Positions 28,507 through 37,025 of a stretch of 64,000 nucleotides of DNA are shown here, piece by piece (position 1 is the stretch's first letter; each line of letters begins with the position of its first letter). Location of the stretch: the NCBI GenBank assembly GCA_036378675.1, contig DASUWA010000054.1, positions 89,979 to 153,978 on the forward strand, written 5' to 3'. A program made the translations under genes and the position numbers. Source of the stretch: Acidimicrobiales bacterium (GTDB lineage: Bacteria; Actinomycetota; Acidimicrobiia; Acidimicrobiales; Palsa-688). The notes under the pieces were generated by a model that was given only the letters and a program-made list of their open reading frames with translations, was not told the origin of the DNA and did not search any database.

Positions 28507-29910
28507 CTAGGTCGGCGGCCTCGAAGCCTTCACCTCGTCCCAAAGCTCGTCGTTGACTTCGACTCCTCTGTCGGCTGCCAGCCGCTCAACCGCCATGAAC
28601 CTCTCCCTGAACTTCGCAGACGCGTCTCGCAGCGCAGCTTCCGGATCGACGCCGAGATGGCGCGCCACGTTGACAACGGAGAACAGCACGTCGCCCAGCT
28701 CCTCGTTGACGGCGTGGTCGGAGGTGCCGATCGCCTGCTCGAGCTCGCCGAGCTCCTCGCGGATCTTGGGCCACGCGCCGGCCGCATTTTTCCAGTCGAA
28801 ACCCACCGAAGCCGCCTTCGACTGGACCTTGAACGCGTACAGCAGCGACGGGAGGCTCCCGGGAACGCCGTCCATCACGCTGGAGCGCCCCTTCTCCGCC
28901 TTCTTCAGCTCCTCCCAGTTCGGCATCGGTTGGCCCGGCGCGCCGAACACGTGCGGGTGGCGCTCGACTAGCTTGTCGTGGATTCCCCGGGCGACATCGG
29001 CGAGGGTGAACTGCCCGGCCTCGGCGGCCAGGGTCGCGTGGAAGACGACCTGGAAGAGGAGGTCGCCCAGCTCCTCTTCGAGATGCGCGTAGCCGGATGG
29101 TTCGTCGTCCTTAAGGTCGTCGATGGCCTCCAGAACCTCGTAGGTCTCCTCGAGGAGATGCCGGGTGAGAGAGCGGTGGGTCTGCCTGCTGTCCCAGGGA
29201 CAACGGGCACGCAAGGTTCGGACCAGTTCGTCGAACCGGGCGAGCTCCGCGGCCACCGGATCGGCAAGCCCGGGTATCCAGATGGTGGTCAGGTGGTCCG
29301 GGGTCACCCGGTCGAGGTCGGCCCACGCGACGTTGGTGATCGTTTGATCGGGGAGACCGAGGCGCTGGAGCACCGTCACTTCTGGGCCATCGTCGATCGC
29401 CAGCTTGATCTCCGACAGCACCAGTTGCGTGTCGCACTGGGCTACGAGCATCGGCGCGCTCTCGCCGGCGGCTTCGACAGAAAAGCGGTGACCGTCGATG
29501 ACTCTTGCGCCGGCTCGTAAGGGGTCGACCTCGAGCGCCGCCCAGGCCAGGTCGAGGAACGAGATAGCGGGCAGCACGAGCGTTTCGATGCGCTTGTCCG
29601 CGCGCAGAAGGTCGACGGATCTCTCGGCGACCAGGGGCGAGCCGGGCACCGCGTAGAGGACCTCGCCTTCGGCGAGCGCGGCCTCGACGAGCGAGTCGAC
29701 GATCCCTGCGTAGACCTGGTCGAGGCTCGAGGCTCGGTCATATAAAAGGTCGAACGAAAGCGCCGGCTCTACAAGATGCGCGCTGGGGTGCCGCGAGGTG
29801 CGCACAAACCTCGTCACGACGCGGTCGATCTCTGACGATGCCGCTGCGGTGATAAGTGCGGGGTCGCCCGGACCGAGGCCTACAACAACGACCCGGCCGG
29901 TCGTCCTCAC
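28507..29910 (-). CDS. mazG: MazG-family NTP pyrophosphohydrolase with N-terminal tetrapyrrole-methylase-like domain
   Basis: This 467-residue YabN-like fusion begins with VVVVGLGPGDPALIT, the first loop of the SAM-dependent tetrapyrrole methylase fold, covering about residues 1-215. The MazG part follows. RCPWDSRQTHRSLTRHLLEE and EEELGDLLFQVVFHA form the first EExxE...ExxD metal site; REELGELEQAI and NEELGDVLFSVVNVARH form a second repeat. It likely hydrolyses aberrant or alarmone nucleotides. The GTG at 29910 overlaps the preceding stop as GTGA. Confidence 0.92.
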   Translation of the reverse strand: MRTTGRVVVVGLGPGDPALITAAASSEIDRVVTRFVRTSRHPSAHLVEPALSFDLLYDRASSLDQVYAGIVDSLVEAALAEGEVLYAVPGSPLVAERSVDLLRADKRIETLVLPAISFLDLAWAALEVDPLRAGARVIDGHRFSVEAAGESAPMLVAQCDTQLVLSEIKLAIDDGPEVTVLQRLGLPDQTITNVAWADLDRVTPDHLTTIWIPGLADPVAAELARFDELVRTLRARCPWDSRQTHRSLTRHLLEETYEVLEAIDDLKDDEPSGYAHLEEELGDLLFQVVFHATLAAEAGQFTLADVARGIHDKLVERHPHVFGAPGQPMPNWEELKKAEKGRSSVMDGVPGSLPSLLYAFKVQSKAASVGFDWKNAAGAWPKIREELGELEQAIGTSDHAVNEELGDVLFSVVNVARHLGVDPEAALRDASAKFRERFMAVERLAADRGVEVNDELWDEVKASRPPT

Positions 29911-30824
29911 TGGGAAGAGCCGGGACTCTTGGGCGGTACCACCTGGCCTTGGCTCCAGCTGCCGTACTCGGGGTTGACCTTGACCCTCGCGGAAGTTAGG
30001 AGGCCCTGCACGACGGTGTTCGGCGCCCCCTGTGCGTTGATGATCGCGACCGAAATGGTCCGCTGAACTTGGGGGGTGAAGCCGATGTCGGTTCGGCTGG
30101 TTACCTGCACGACTTGGTACCCGTAGCTGGTCTTGATCGGCTGCGATACGCCGTTGACACCGAGCTGCATGACCGCCTGCCGGAAACCCGATGACTGGTT
30201 TTCGAACCGGGCCTGGTCGTAACACACCTCGGAGCCGCCGGGGTTAGTGCTCGCGCTCAGCTGCTGCGCCTGCTGAAGCGAGAACGTCGCCGCTTCCAGC
30301 AAGCAGACCTGGCTGAAGAAGTACTGCTTGTACTGTTGGTAGACGCGCTGCAGGGTGGCGGTACCGATCGAGGGGGGGGTGATGGCGGCGTCCTCGGCAA
30401 GCCGCATCGAGAGCGTGTTCCGGAACGCTGGCGTGAAGCTGGTCCACCCGATCTGGCTGATCTCGCTCACCGCCCGGGCCGCCGACAGCGTCGCGATGTC
30501 AGGCGCCTGCTGATGCGCGCTGAGACTGTGGTGGATGAGGCTCGCCGTGACGATGTTGCTGAGGATGCTGGCCACCCATGCCGAGTTGTAGGTGCCTGGT
30601 GCGAAACCAGCGACCGTGACACCCGATTGACCGTTCGCGGAGTCGAACGCGGCAACGTACTGCTTGTTGGCGGACCAGTTGCGCAGCTCGGCGTTGAGGG
30701 CGGTCTGTTTGATCACATGCTTGTTCGCCACCGCCGCGTACGGGGAGGTGTCGCAAGAGGTCGCGGTTAGGGGGACGATCGCCAGCAGGGCGGCCGTCGG
30801 AAGGAGTCGTGTCAGGGGTCTCAC
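29907..30824 (-). CDS. Lipoprotein with PpiC/SurA-like peptidyl-prolyl isomerase region
   Basis: This 305-residue exported lipoprotein has a signal peptide ending in LTATSC, a lipobox with Cys about residue 24. A SurA-N-like helical region follows, then a degenerate parvulin domain (about 180-280) with VSQPIKTSYGYQVVQVTSRTD. It probably assists folding of exported proteins at the membrane surface. The GTG at 30824 overlaps the mfd stop as GTGA, which excludes the longer frame that runs back into mfd. It corresponds in position to lpqU-like genes between mfd/mazG and eno in relatives. Confidence 0.82.
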   Translation of the reverse strand: MRPLTRLLPTAALLAIVPLTATSCDTSPYAAVANKHVIKQTALNAELRNWSANKQYVAAFDSANGQSGVTVAGFAPGTYNSAWVASILSNIVTASLIHHSLSAHQQAPDIATLSAARAVSEISQIGWTSFTPAFRNTLSMRLAEDAAITPPSIGTATLQRVYQQYKQYFFSQVCLLEAATFSLQQAQQLSASTNPGGSEVCYDQARFENQSSGFRQAVMQLGVNGVSQPIKTSYGYQVVQVTSRTDIGFTPQVQRTISVAIINAQGAPNTVVQGLLTSARVKVNPEYGSWSQGQVVPPKSPGSSQ

Positions 30825-33800
30825 GGCGCCGGTGATGCTACCGGCGGGGCTAGCTGGGCTAGCAAGGCGGCAAGGTCGGACGCCGGGTCGGCGCCGCGAG
30901 GAAGGGGTATGACCAGCTGACCGGAATCCTCCTTGAACACGGCCTTCGGAGCGATCCGGCTGAGCCGGACCTTCTGGCTGGCCTTCAGCTCGATCGGCGA
31001 CAGCCTGGCGGTGAACCCGGCCGCATTGAGGCCGGCTCCGCCGGTGACCACGGCAACCTCGTGTATGCCGAGGCGGGAGCACTCGGCGCGGAGGTGACCG
31101 ATGCGCAGCAGCGCCTTCGCCGGGTCGGGAAGGGGTCCGTAGCGGTCGAGCCACTCGTTTTCGATGTCGTCGACCTCGTCGTGGGTCGTGACCGTCGCAA
31201 GCCTGCGGTAGGCCTCGAGGCGCAGGTCCTCCCGGGCCACGTAGTCCGCCGGCAGGTTCGCGGTCATCGGCAGATCGAGCTTGATCTCGGCCGGCGGCCG
31301 CAGCTCCTCCCCCTTCAGCTCGGCGACGGCTTCCGAAACCATCTGGACGTACAGGTCGTACCCGACGGCAGCGATGTGCCCGGACTGGTCGCCCCCCAGG
31401 AGGTTCCCGGCGCCGCGGATCTCGAGATCGCGCATGGCGATCTTGAAACCGGAGCCGAGCTCGGTGTGCTCACCGATCGTGCGCAGCCTCTCGTAGGCGT
31501 CCTCGGAGAGAACCTGGTCCGGCGGGAACAGAAGGTACGCATACGCCCGCTGGCCGGCGCGGCCGACTCGCCCGCGCAGCTGGTGAAGCTGACCGAGGCC
31601 CAGGCGATCCGCGCGATCGACCACGAGCGTGTTGACGGTCGGCATGTCGATGCCCGACTCGATGATCGTCGTGCACACGAGGACGTCGTACTCGCCCTCC
31701 CAGAAGTCGAACACCACCTTCTCGAGAGCCCCTTCGTCCATTTGCCCGTGCGCGACAGCCACCCTCGCTTCGGGCACCAGGGCACGGACTTCCGCGGCGA
31801 CCTTCTCGATGTCCGACACCCGGTTGTGGACGAAGAAGACCTGGCCTTCACGAAGCAGCTCTCTCCTGATTGCTTCGGCAACGGCTCGCTCGTCGTATTC
31901 GCCGACGTAGGTGAGGATCGGTTGACGCTCCGCCGGCGGTGTGTGCAGGAGGGTGAGGTCGCGGATCCCGGTCAGGCTCATCTCGAGAGTTCTCGGGATT
32001 GGAGTCGCGGTGAGGGTCAGTACGTCGACGTCAGTTCTCAGCTTCTTTATCGCTTCCTTGTGGGAAACCCCGAAGCGTTGTTCCTCGTCTACGACCAGCA
32101 GGCCCAGATCCTTGAACTTCAGACCTTCGGAGAGGAGCTTGTGGGTACCGATCACCACGTCGACAGACCCATCGGCAAGCCCCTGCTCGACCTGCCTCGA
32201 CTGCGAGGGGGTGAGGAAGCGCGAGAGCATTTCGACCCGGACTGGATACCCGGCGTACCTGTCGGAGAAGGTCTGTAAATGCTGCGCCGCGAGGAGAGTG
32301 GTCGGCACGAGGATGGCCACCTGCTTGCCGTCCTGAACTGCTTTGAACGCAGCCCTGACGGCCACTTCGGTCTTGCCGAATCCGACGTCCCCGCAAACGA
32401 GCCGGTCCATCGGAGCCTGCACTTCCATATCCGCTTTGACGTCGTCGATGGCTTTGAGCTGATCGGGGGTCTCGTTGTACGGGAAGGCCGATTCGAGCTC
32501 CCCTTGCCAGGGCGTGTCCTGCGCGAAGGCGTGGCCGGGGGAGTTGACGCGCTTCTGGTAGAGGACCACCAGCTCCTGGGCGATCTCGCGGACCGCGGAG
32601 CGCACACGCGATTTCGCCTTCTGCCAGTCGGAGCCGTTGAGGCGGTTGAGCGACGGCGCTTCCCCTCCGGTGTAAGGGCGCAGCAGGTCCACCTGGTCCG
32701 AAGGGACGTAGAGCTTGTCGCCGCCCTTGTACTCGAGGAGGAGGTAGTCGCGCTCGACGCCGGCGATCGACCGGCGAACCATGCCTGCAAAACGCCCGAC
32801 GCCGTGCTGGTAGTGCACCACGTACGCGCCGGTCTTCAGATCGTCGAAGTAGGTCTCCGCGCTGCGGGCCCTGGCGCGAGGGCGCCTATGGGCACGCCGC
32901 CGGCCGGTGATGTCGCCCTCGGCGAGGACGGCGATCTTCGCGGCGGGATACAAGAAACCTCTCTCGAGGGGTTGAACGACGACGGACGCTCCCGCGGAAG
33001 CCAGAGCCTTGTGCGCATCCAGCCCGGCGCGGTTTGGTTCGGTGGCGCTTGGCTCGATGAGCGCGGCGTCGATGCCGTGGTCGTTGAGGAGCGCGGAAAG
33101 CCGGGCGCCACTTCCCCGCCCTTCCGCGCACACGACGATCCGGTACCCGTCGGCCTTGAACTGGCGCAGCTGCCCCATGAGCCGTTCGCCACCCCCGACG
33201 ACAGGGTCCCACCCGGTTGCGGCAACCACTTCCGTGCCCGGGTTCTCCGGGGCCGCGGTCAACGTCCACGCGGCGGCCTTGGTGTGGGCAAGGAGCCGAT
33301 CGAACGGAAGATGCAGGCGGGGGAAATCGTCGCCGCCGGCGCCCCACGTCTGCGCGAGCGTGCCCGCCAGGGCGGCCTCTTCGTCGAGGAGTTCGGCCGC
33401 GCGGTCGCGCATCCGGCGGGGCTCTACCAGCACCACGAGCGCGTCGTCTGGAAGAAGATCGACGAGGAGGTGCTCCTCCGGCGCTAGCCACGGCAGCCAC
33501 GACTCCATCCCGTCGAAGACCTGACCGTCGGCGATCCGCTCCCACTGCTGCCGTCCCCACGGGGCGTCCCCGGAGAGCGCGACCGCACGGTCGCGGACTT
33601 CTTCGGTTGGGCGAACCTCGCGACACGCGAACAGCTCCACGCAGTCGACATCTCCGGTGGAACGCTGGTCTCCCACGGAGAACTCGCTCAGACGGTCCAC
33701 CTCGTCGCCCCACAGATCGACCCTCACGGGGACGTCGTCGGTGGCCCCGAAGACGTCGACGATCGAACCTCTCACAGCGACCTCGCCGCGGTGCTCGACC

Positions 33801-34405
33801 TGGTACTCCCGCCTGTACCCGAACGAGATCAGCCGGGCGACGAGGTCCTGGGGATCGACCTGATCGCCCTTGTTGATGATGATCGGGTCGGTTTCCTCGA
33901 CGTGGGGTCCCAGCCGTTGCAGCAGGGAGCGGACCGGCGCGATGAGCACCCGCGGCGTGCGCGCCGAACCGCTTCGAAGCCGCCACATCGTGCGGAGGCG
34001 CCGGCCCATCGTCTCGAGGCTCGGGCTGACCCTCTCGAACGGGAGGGTCTCCCAGGCCGGGCACAGGTCGACCTCGCCGGCCCCGATGAACGCGGCGACG
34101 TCGTTGGCGAGGCGTTCCGCCTCAGCGTTGGTGGCAACTGCGACGACGAGCGGACGCCGGCCTGACGCGTCGGCTATGCCGGCGAGCGCGAACGCCCTCG
34201 CCGGCTCCGGCACCGCGACGACGGCATTCCGGAGATCGCGCAGAGCGGTGAACGTCTCGTCGGTGCGGAGCAGGGGGAGAAGGGGCGAAAGCACGGCGGC
34301 GGGCGATCCGGCCACGGGAGTTTTGGCCGCGGGAGTTGCAGCCGCGGGAGGTTTGGCCGCGGGAGTTGTGGAGGGAGCTGGGGGCGTGCCGGGCACTTCA
34401 CCCAT
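30821..34405 (-). CDS. mfd: Transcription-repair coupling factor
   Basis: This 1194-residue DNA translocase removes stalled RNA polymerase and recruits UvrA. In order are a Pro/Ala-rich N-terminal tail, the UvrB-homology region, the RNA-polymerase interaction region around YVVHYQHGVGRFAGM, helicase Walker A GDVGFGKTEVAVRAAF (about 672), DEEQRFGV (about 769), and motif VI QLHQLRGRVGR. A C-terminal TRCF domain ends the protein. The tail repeats AAKxPxAAxPAA are encoded by short GC-rich DNA repeats at about 34318-34375. Its start overlaps the pth end by eight bases. Confidence 0.97.
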   Translation of the reverse strand: MGEVPGTPPAPSTTPAAKPPAAATPAAKTPVAGSPAAVLSPLLPLLRTDETFTALRDLRNAVVAVPEPARAFALAGIADASGRRPLVVAVATNAEAERLANDVAAFIGAGEVDLCPAWETLPFERVSPSLETMGRRLRTMWRLRSGSARTPRVLIAPVRSLLQRLGPHVEETDPIIINKGDQVDPQDLVARLISFGYRREYQVEHRGEVAVRGSIVDVFGATDDVPVRVDLWGDEVDRLSEFSVGDQRSTGDVDCVELFACREVRPTEEVRDRAVALSGDAPWGRQQWERIADGQVFDGMESWLPWLAPEEHLLVDLLPDDALVVLVEPRRMRDRAAELLDEEAALAGTLAQTWGAGGDDFPRLHLPFDRLLAHTKAAAWTLTAAPENPGTEVVAATGWDPVVGGGERLMGQLRQFKADGYRIVVCAEGRGSGARLSALLNDHGIDAALIEPSATEPNRAGLDAHKALASAGASVVVQPLERGFLYPAAKIAVLAEGDITGRRRAHRRPRARARSAETYFDDLKTGAYVVHYQHGVGRFAGMVRRSIAGVERDYLLLEYKGGDKLYVPSDQVDLLRPYTGGEAPSLNRLNGSDWQKAKSRVRSAVREIAQELVVLYQKRVNSPGHAFAQDTPWQGELESAFPYNETPDQLKAIDDVKADMEVQAPMDRLVCGDVGFGKTEVAVRAAFKAVQDGKQVAILVPTTLLAAQHLQTFSDRYAGYPVRVEMLSRFLTPSQSRQVEQGLADGSVDVVIGTHKLLSEGLKFKDLGLLVVDEEQRFGVSHKEAIKKLRTDVDVLTLTATPIPRTLEMSLTGIRDLTLLHTPPAERQPILTYVGEYDERAVAEAIRRELLREGQVFFVHNRVSDIEKVAAEVRALVPEARVAVAHGQMDEGALEKVVFDFWEGEYDVLVCTTIIESGIDMPTVNTLVVDRADRLGLGQLHQLRGRVGRAGQRAYAYLLFPPDQVLSEDAYERLRTIGEHTELGSGFKIAMRDLEIRGAGNLLGGDQSGHIAAVGYDLYVQMVSEAVAELKGEELRPPAEIKLDLPMTANLPADYVAREDLRLEAYRRLATVTTHDEVDDIENEWLDRYGPLPDPAKALLRIGHLRAECSRLGIHEVAVVTGGAGLNAAGFTARLSPIELKASQKVRLSRIAPKAVFKEDSGQLVIPLPRGADPASDLAALLAQLAPPVASPAP

Positions 34406-34997
34406 TGAACCGGTTCTGGGCGGAAGAAACGCCGTGCTCCAGGATCCATTCGACCGCGTCCGCGGCGACCTCGATGCTCACGGCGAGCTCCTCGCGGTCC
34501 TTTCGGGAGGGTGCGTTCAGCACGTGGTCGGCACCTTTTTCCTTGCCACCCGGAGGCTTGCCGATCCCGATACGCACCCGGCTGAACTCGTCGGAGTGCA
34601 GGTGCGCTTTGATCGAACGGAGACCGTTGTGGCCGGCTAGTCCCCCGCCGGCCTTCACCCGCACGACTCCCAGCGGCAGGTCAAGCTCGTCGTGAACGAT
34701 CACCAGGTCGGTCAGATCATCGATCCCGAACCTGCGGACGAGGCGGGTGACGGAACGGCCGGACTCGTTGACGTAGGTCTGCGGGAACGCGAGAGCCAGC
34801 CGGCGGCTGTCCACGCGCACCTCGCTGACGAGAGCATCCTCCTTGCCGCGTTTGAGGCGACCACCGTGCCGCTTGGCAAGGAGTGCGACCACGTCCGCGC
34901 CGGCGTTGTGCCGGGTGTGCGCGTACTCGGCGCCCGGGTTGCCGAGCCCGACTGCCAGAAGGTCCGAAGGGGTGCCGGACCGCGCCCGGCCGAGCAG
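34398..34997 (-). CDS. pth: Peptidyl-tRNA hydrolase, apparent CTG start
   Basis: This 199-residue enzyme recycles peptidyl-tRNA. The conserved N-terminus LLAVGLGNPGAEYAHTRHNAG, with catalytic His, lies upstream of the first GTG at 34892, so that GTG cannot be the start. Between the rplY TAG (34998-35000) and this motif there is no ATG, GTG or TTG in frame. CTG at 34995-34997 follows the stop directly and has a perfect AGGAGG (35003-35008) five bases upstream, inside the last rplY codons. Later motifs YVNESGRSV, VHDELDLPLG and GGLAGHNGLRS are intact. rplY and pth are in the same frame, so low-level readthrough is also possible. Confidence 0.9.
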   Translation of the reverse strand: MLGRARSGTPSDLLAVGLGNPGAEYAHTRHNAGADVVALLAKRHGGRLKRGKEDALVSEVRVDSRRLALAFPQTYVNESGRSVTRLVRRFGIDDLTDLVIVHDELDLPLGVVRVKAGGGLAGHNGLRSIKAHLHSDEFSRVRIGIGKPPGGKEKGADHVLNAPSRKDREELAVSIEVAADAVEWILEHGVSSAQNRFNG

Positions 34998-35717
34998 CTA
35001 GCCCTCCTCGGACTGGGAAGCCCCCTCGCCGGGGGCCGCGCCCTCGCCTTCGCCGGCTCCGGCCCCCGCAGCGGCCGCCTCGCCCTCGGCAGGTGCTCCC
35101 TCGGCAGCAGCTTCGGCGGCTTCGGCAGCTTCGGCTTCGATCGCTTCGATCTCGGCCGCAGCCCGGCTGAGTGCGCCCTGGGCGATCACCTCTTCGGAGC
35201 TCACCTCGGTCGTCACGCCGGCGGGAAGCTTCAGGTCGCCGACCCGAATGGCCTCACCGATGGTGAGGGCGGAGATGTCGACTTCGATGTGGCCGGGGAT
35301 CTTGTCCGGAGTCGCCTTCACGGTGAGTGAGTTGAGTTGCTGCTCGACCAGGCCGCGCTCTTGCTCGACCGCCTTCGCCTCACCGGTCAGGACCAGCGGA
35401 ACTTCGGCGGAGATCACCTCGTCGCGGCGGACGATCAGGAAGTCGACGTGAAGAACCGTGTGGCGAACCGGATGGCGCTGCAGCGAACGGGCGAGCGCCA
35501 GATGGGTCTCCGAGCCGATCTTGAGGGAAAGAAGCTGGTTGAGGCCCGCCTGGCCTGAGAGCGCGTGCCGGAGCTCGCGCCCGTCGACCGACACCGACCG
35601 GCCCTCTGCTCCATGCCCGTACACGACGGCCGGGATGCGTCCGGCAGCCCGCAGGCGGCGCGACGCCGCCGAGCCGATCGTTCGGCCGGCCTCGGCCACC
35701 AGAGTTACTTCAGCCAT
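34998..35717 (-). CDS. rplY: 50S ribosomal protein L25/general stress protein Ctc
   Basis: This 239-residue protein binds 5S rRNA. Residues 1-95 are the L25 domain (GRIPAVVYGHGAEGRSVSVD, RHPVRHTVLHVDFLIVRRDE). Residues 96-190 are the TL5/Ctc beta domain (PDKIPGHIEVDISALTIGEAIRVGDLKLP), and a Glu/Ala/Gly-rich tail follows, as in other actinobacteria. The last codons, Glu-Glu-Gly, supply the Shine-Dalgarno for the downstream pth gene. It lies upstream of pth exactly as in mycobacteria. Confidence 0.96.
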   Translation of the reverse strand: MAEVTLVAEAGRTIGSAASRRLRAAGRIPAVVYGHGAEGRSVSVDGRELRHALSGQAGLNQLLSLKIGSETHLALARSLQRHPVRHTVLHVDFLIVRRDEVISAEVPLVLTGEAKAVEQERGLVEQQLNSLTVKATPDKIPGHIEVDISALTIGEAIRVGDLKLPAGVTTEVSSEEVIAQGALSRAAAEIEAIEAEAAEAAEAAAEGAPAEGEAAAAGAGAGEGEGAAPGEGASQSEEG

Positions 35718-35884
35718 CGAAACGCGCTCCTGCCACGGGGATACGACGAGGGGACCGGTGGAGTTTAGCGGGTTGGGCCGGCGTGGCCTTTGGCGGGTGT
35801 GGCCGGCGGCGCGGGGCGTGGCCGGCGGGCGGGTGCGGCCGACGAGTCGGGGCCGGTTCGGGCAGCGGTGGCCGGTCGCTTCTG

Positions 35885-35960
35885 GGTGTAACTCTGCGCT
35901 TCGGGCGTGGAATTGAGCCGTAGGGTGCTCGTTCTTACGCCCAAACGTGAAATGGCCAAC
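35885..35960. repeat. Dispersed palindromic repeat, copy 1
   Basis: The core reads TGCGCTTCGGGCGTGGAATT followed, after about 25 bases, by TACGCCCAAACGTG. The arms GGGCGTGGAATTGAGC and GCTCGTTCTTACGCCC are imperfect inverted repeats (11 of 16). A related element in the opposite orientation lies at 54731-54815. It occupies the gap between rplY and prs. The preceding bases (35785-35880) hold several GTGGCCGGC-like units. Confidence 0.6.
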
Positions 35961-35996
35961 CCGGAAGCGGCATGGGCAGGCGGCGCCGGCGACGCC

Positions 35997-37025
35997 CTAG
36001 GTCTGGTTCTCTCCGCCGAATATCTGAGAAACCGAGCCATCGCCGAAGACGGCGGCGATCGCGTCGGCGAAGACACGAGCAACAGATACGACCTCGATCT
36101 TGTCGATCTGCTTCTCGGGAGGGAGCGGGAGGGTGTCGGAGACGACGACGCGAGTTATGGGCGAATTCTTCAGCCGGTCCGCAGCCGGGTCCGAAAGCAC
36201 GGCGTGAGTTGCCATCGCCCAGACCTCGGTAGCGCCCTTGTCGAGCAGGATCTCCGCCGCGGCGACGATGGTGCCGGCGGTGTCGACCATGTCGTCGATC
36301 AGCACGCACATTCGGCCTTCGACGTCACCCATCACATCCAGCGCTTGGACCTGATTGACGAGGTCCTTGGGGCGGCGCTTGTAGACGGCGGCCACATCGA
36401 CGTCCGAGCCGGCGTGCCGTGCGGCCTGCTCGGCCACCTTGGTCCGCCCGGTATCCGGGGCGACCATAACGAAGTCGCCGCTCGGGGCGTTCTCCCTCAG
36501 GTAGTCGGTCAGCAGAGGAACAGCAGTCAAGTGGTCGACCGGCCCGTCGAAGAATCCCTGGATCTGGCCCGAGTGCAGATCGACCGACATGATCCGGTCG
36601 GCGCCGGCTGTGCTGAAGAAATCGGTGACCATCCGGGCGGTGATCGGCTCTCGTCCCTTCGACTTACGGTCCTGGCGGGAGTACCCGTAATACGGGCAGA
36701 CCGCGGTGATCCGTTTCGCCGAAGCCCGCTTGGCCGCGTCGATCATGATCCATTGCTCCACGAGCGAGTCGTTCACCGATCGCCCCGGGGTATGCCCGTG
36801 GGACTGAATGATGAAAACATCAGCCCCTCTCACCGACTCGGTGAATCGCGGACGGATCTCACCGTTGGCGAAGTCGACAATGTTGGGGTCGCTCAGAGAA
36901 ACGCCAAGGTTGCTGGCGATCTCCTCGGCGAGGGCCGGATGGGTGCGCCCGGACAAGACGTGGAGCTTGCGAGTGGGCACGAGCTCCATGTGAGCGCTGC
37001 TGTCGTCGAAATCAGCGTGTGTCAT
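35997..37025 (-). CDS. prs: Ribose-phosphate pyrophosphokinase
   Basis: This 342-residue enzyme makes PRPP from ribose 5-phosphate and ATP. FANGEIRPRFTESVRGADVFIIQS and the PRPP loop MCVLIDDMVDTAGTIVAAAEIL are diagnostic; YSRQDRKSKGREPITARMV is the flexible catalytic loop. ATG at 37025 has GGAGGGG just upstream and overlaps the glmU 3' end by 14 bases, which decides it over the longer frame from 37142. The glmU-prs-rplY-pth order is conserved in actinobacteria. Confidence 0.96.
   Translation of the reverse strand: MTHADFDDSSAHMELVPTRKLHVLSGRTHPALAEEIASNLGVSLSDPNIVDFANGEIRPRFTESVRGADVFIIQSHGHTPGRSVNDSLVEQWIMIDAAKRASAKRITAVCPYYGYSRQDRKSKGREPITARMVTDFFSTAGADRIMSVDLHSGQIQGFFDGPVDHLTAVPLLTDYLRENAPSGDFVMVAPDTGRTKVAEQAARHAGSDVDVAAVYKRRPKDLVNQVQALDVMGDVEGRMCVLIDDMVDTAGTIVAAAEILLDKGATEVWAMATHAVLSDPAADRLKNSPITRVVVSDTLPLPPEKQIDKIEVVSVARVFADAIAAVFGDGSVSQIFGGENQT

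Noticed and set aside
31061..33487. Two long plus-strand frames (405 and 402 codons)
   Set aside because: Both are antisense to mfd, whose helicase motifs are intact through this stretch.
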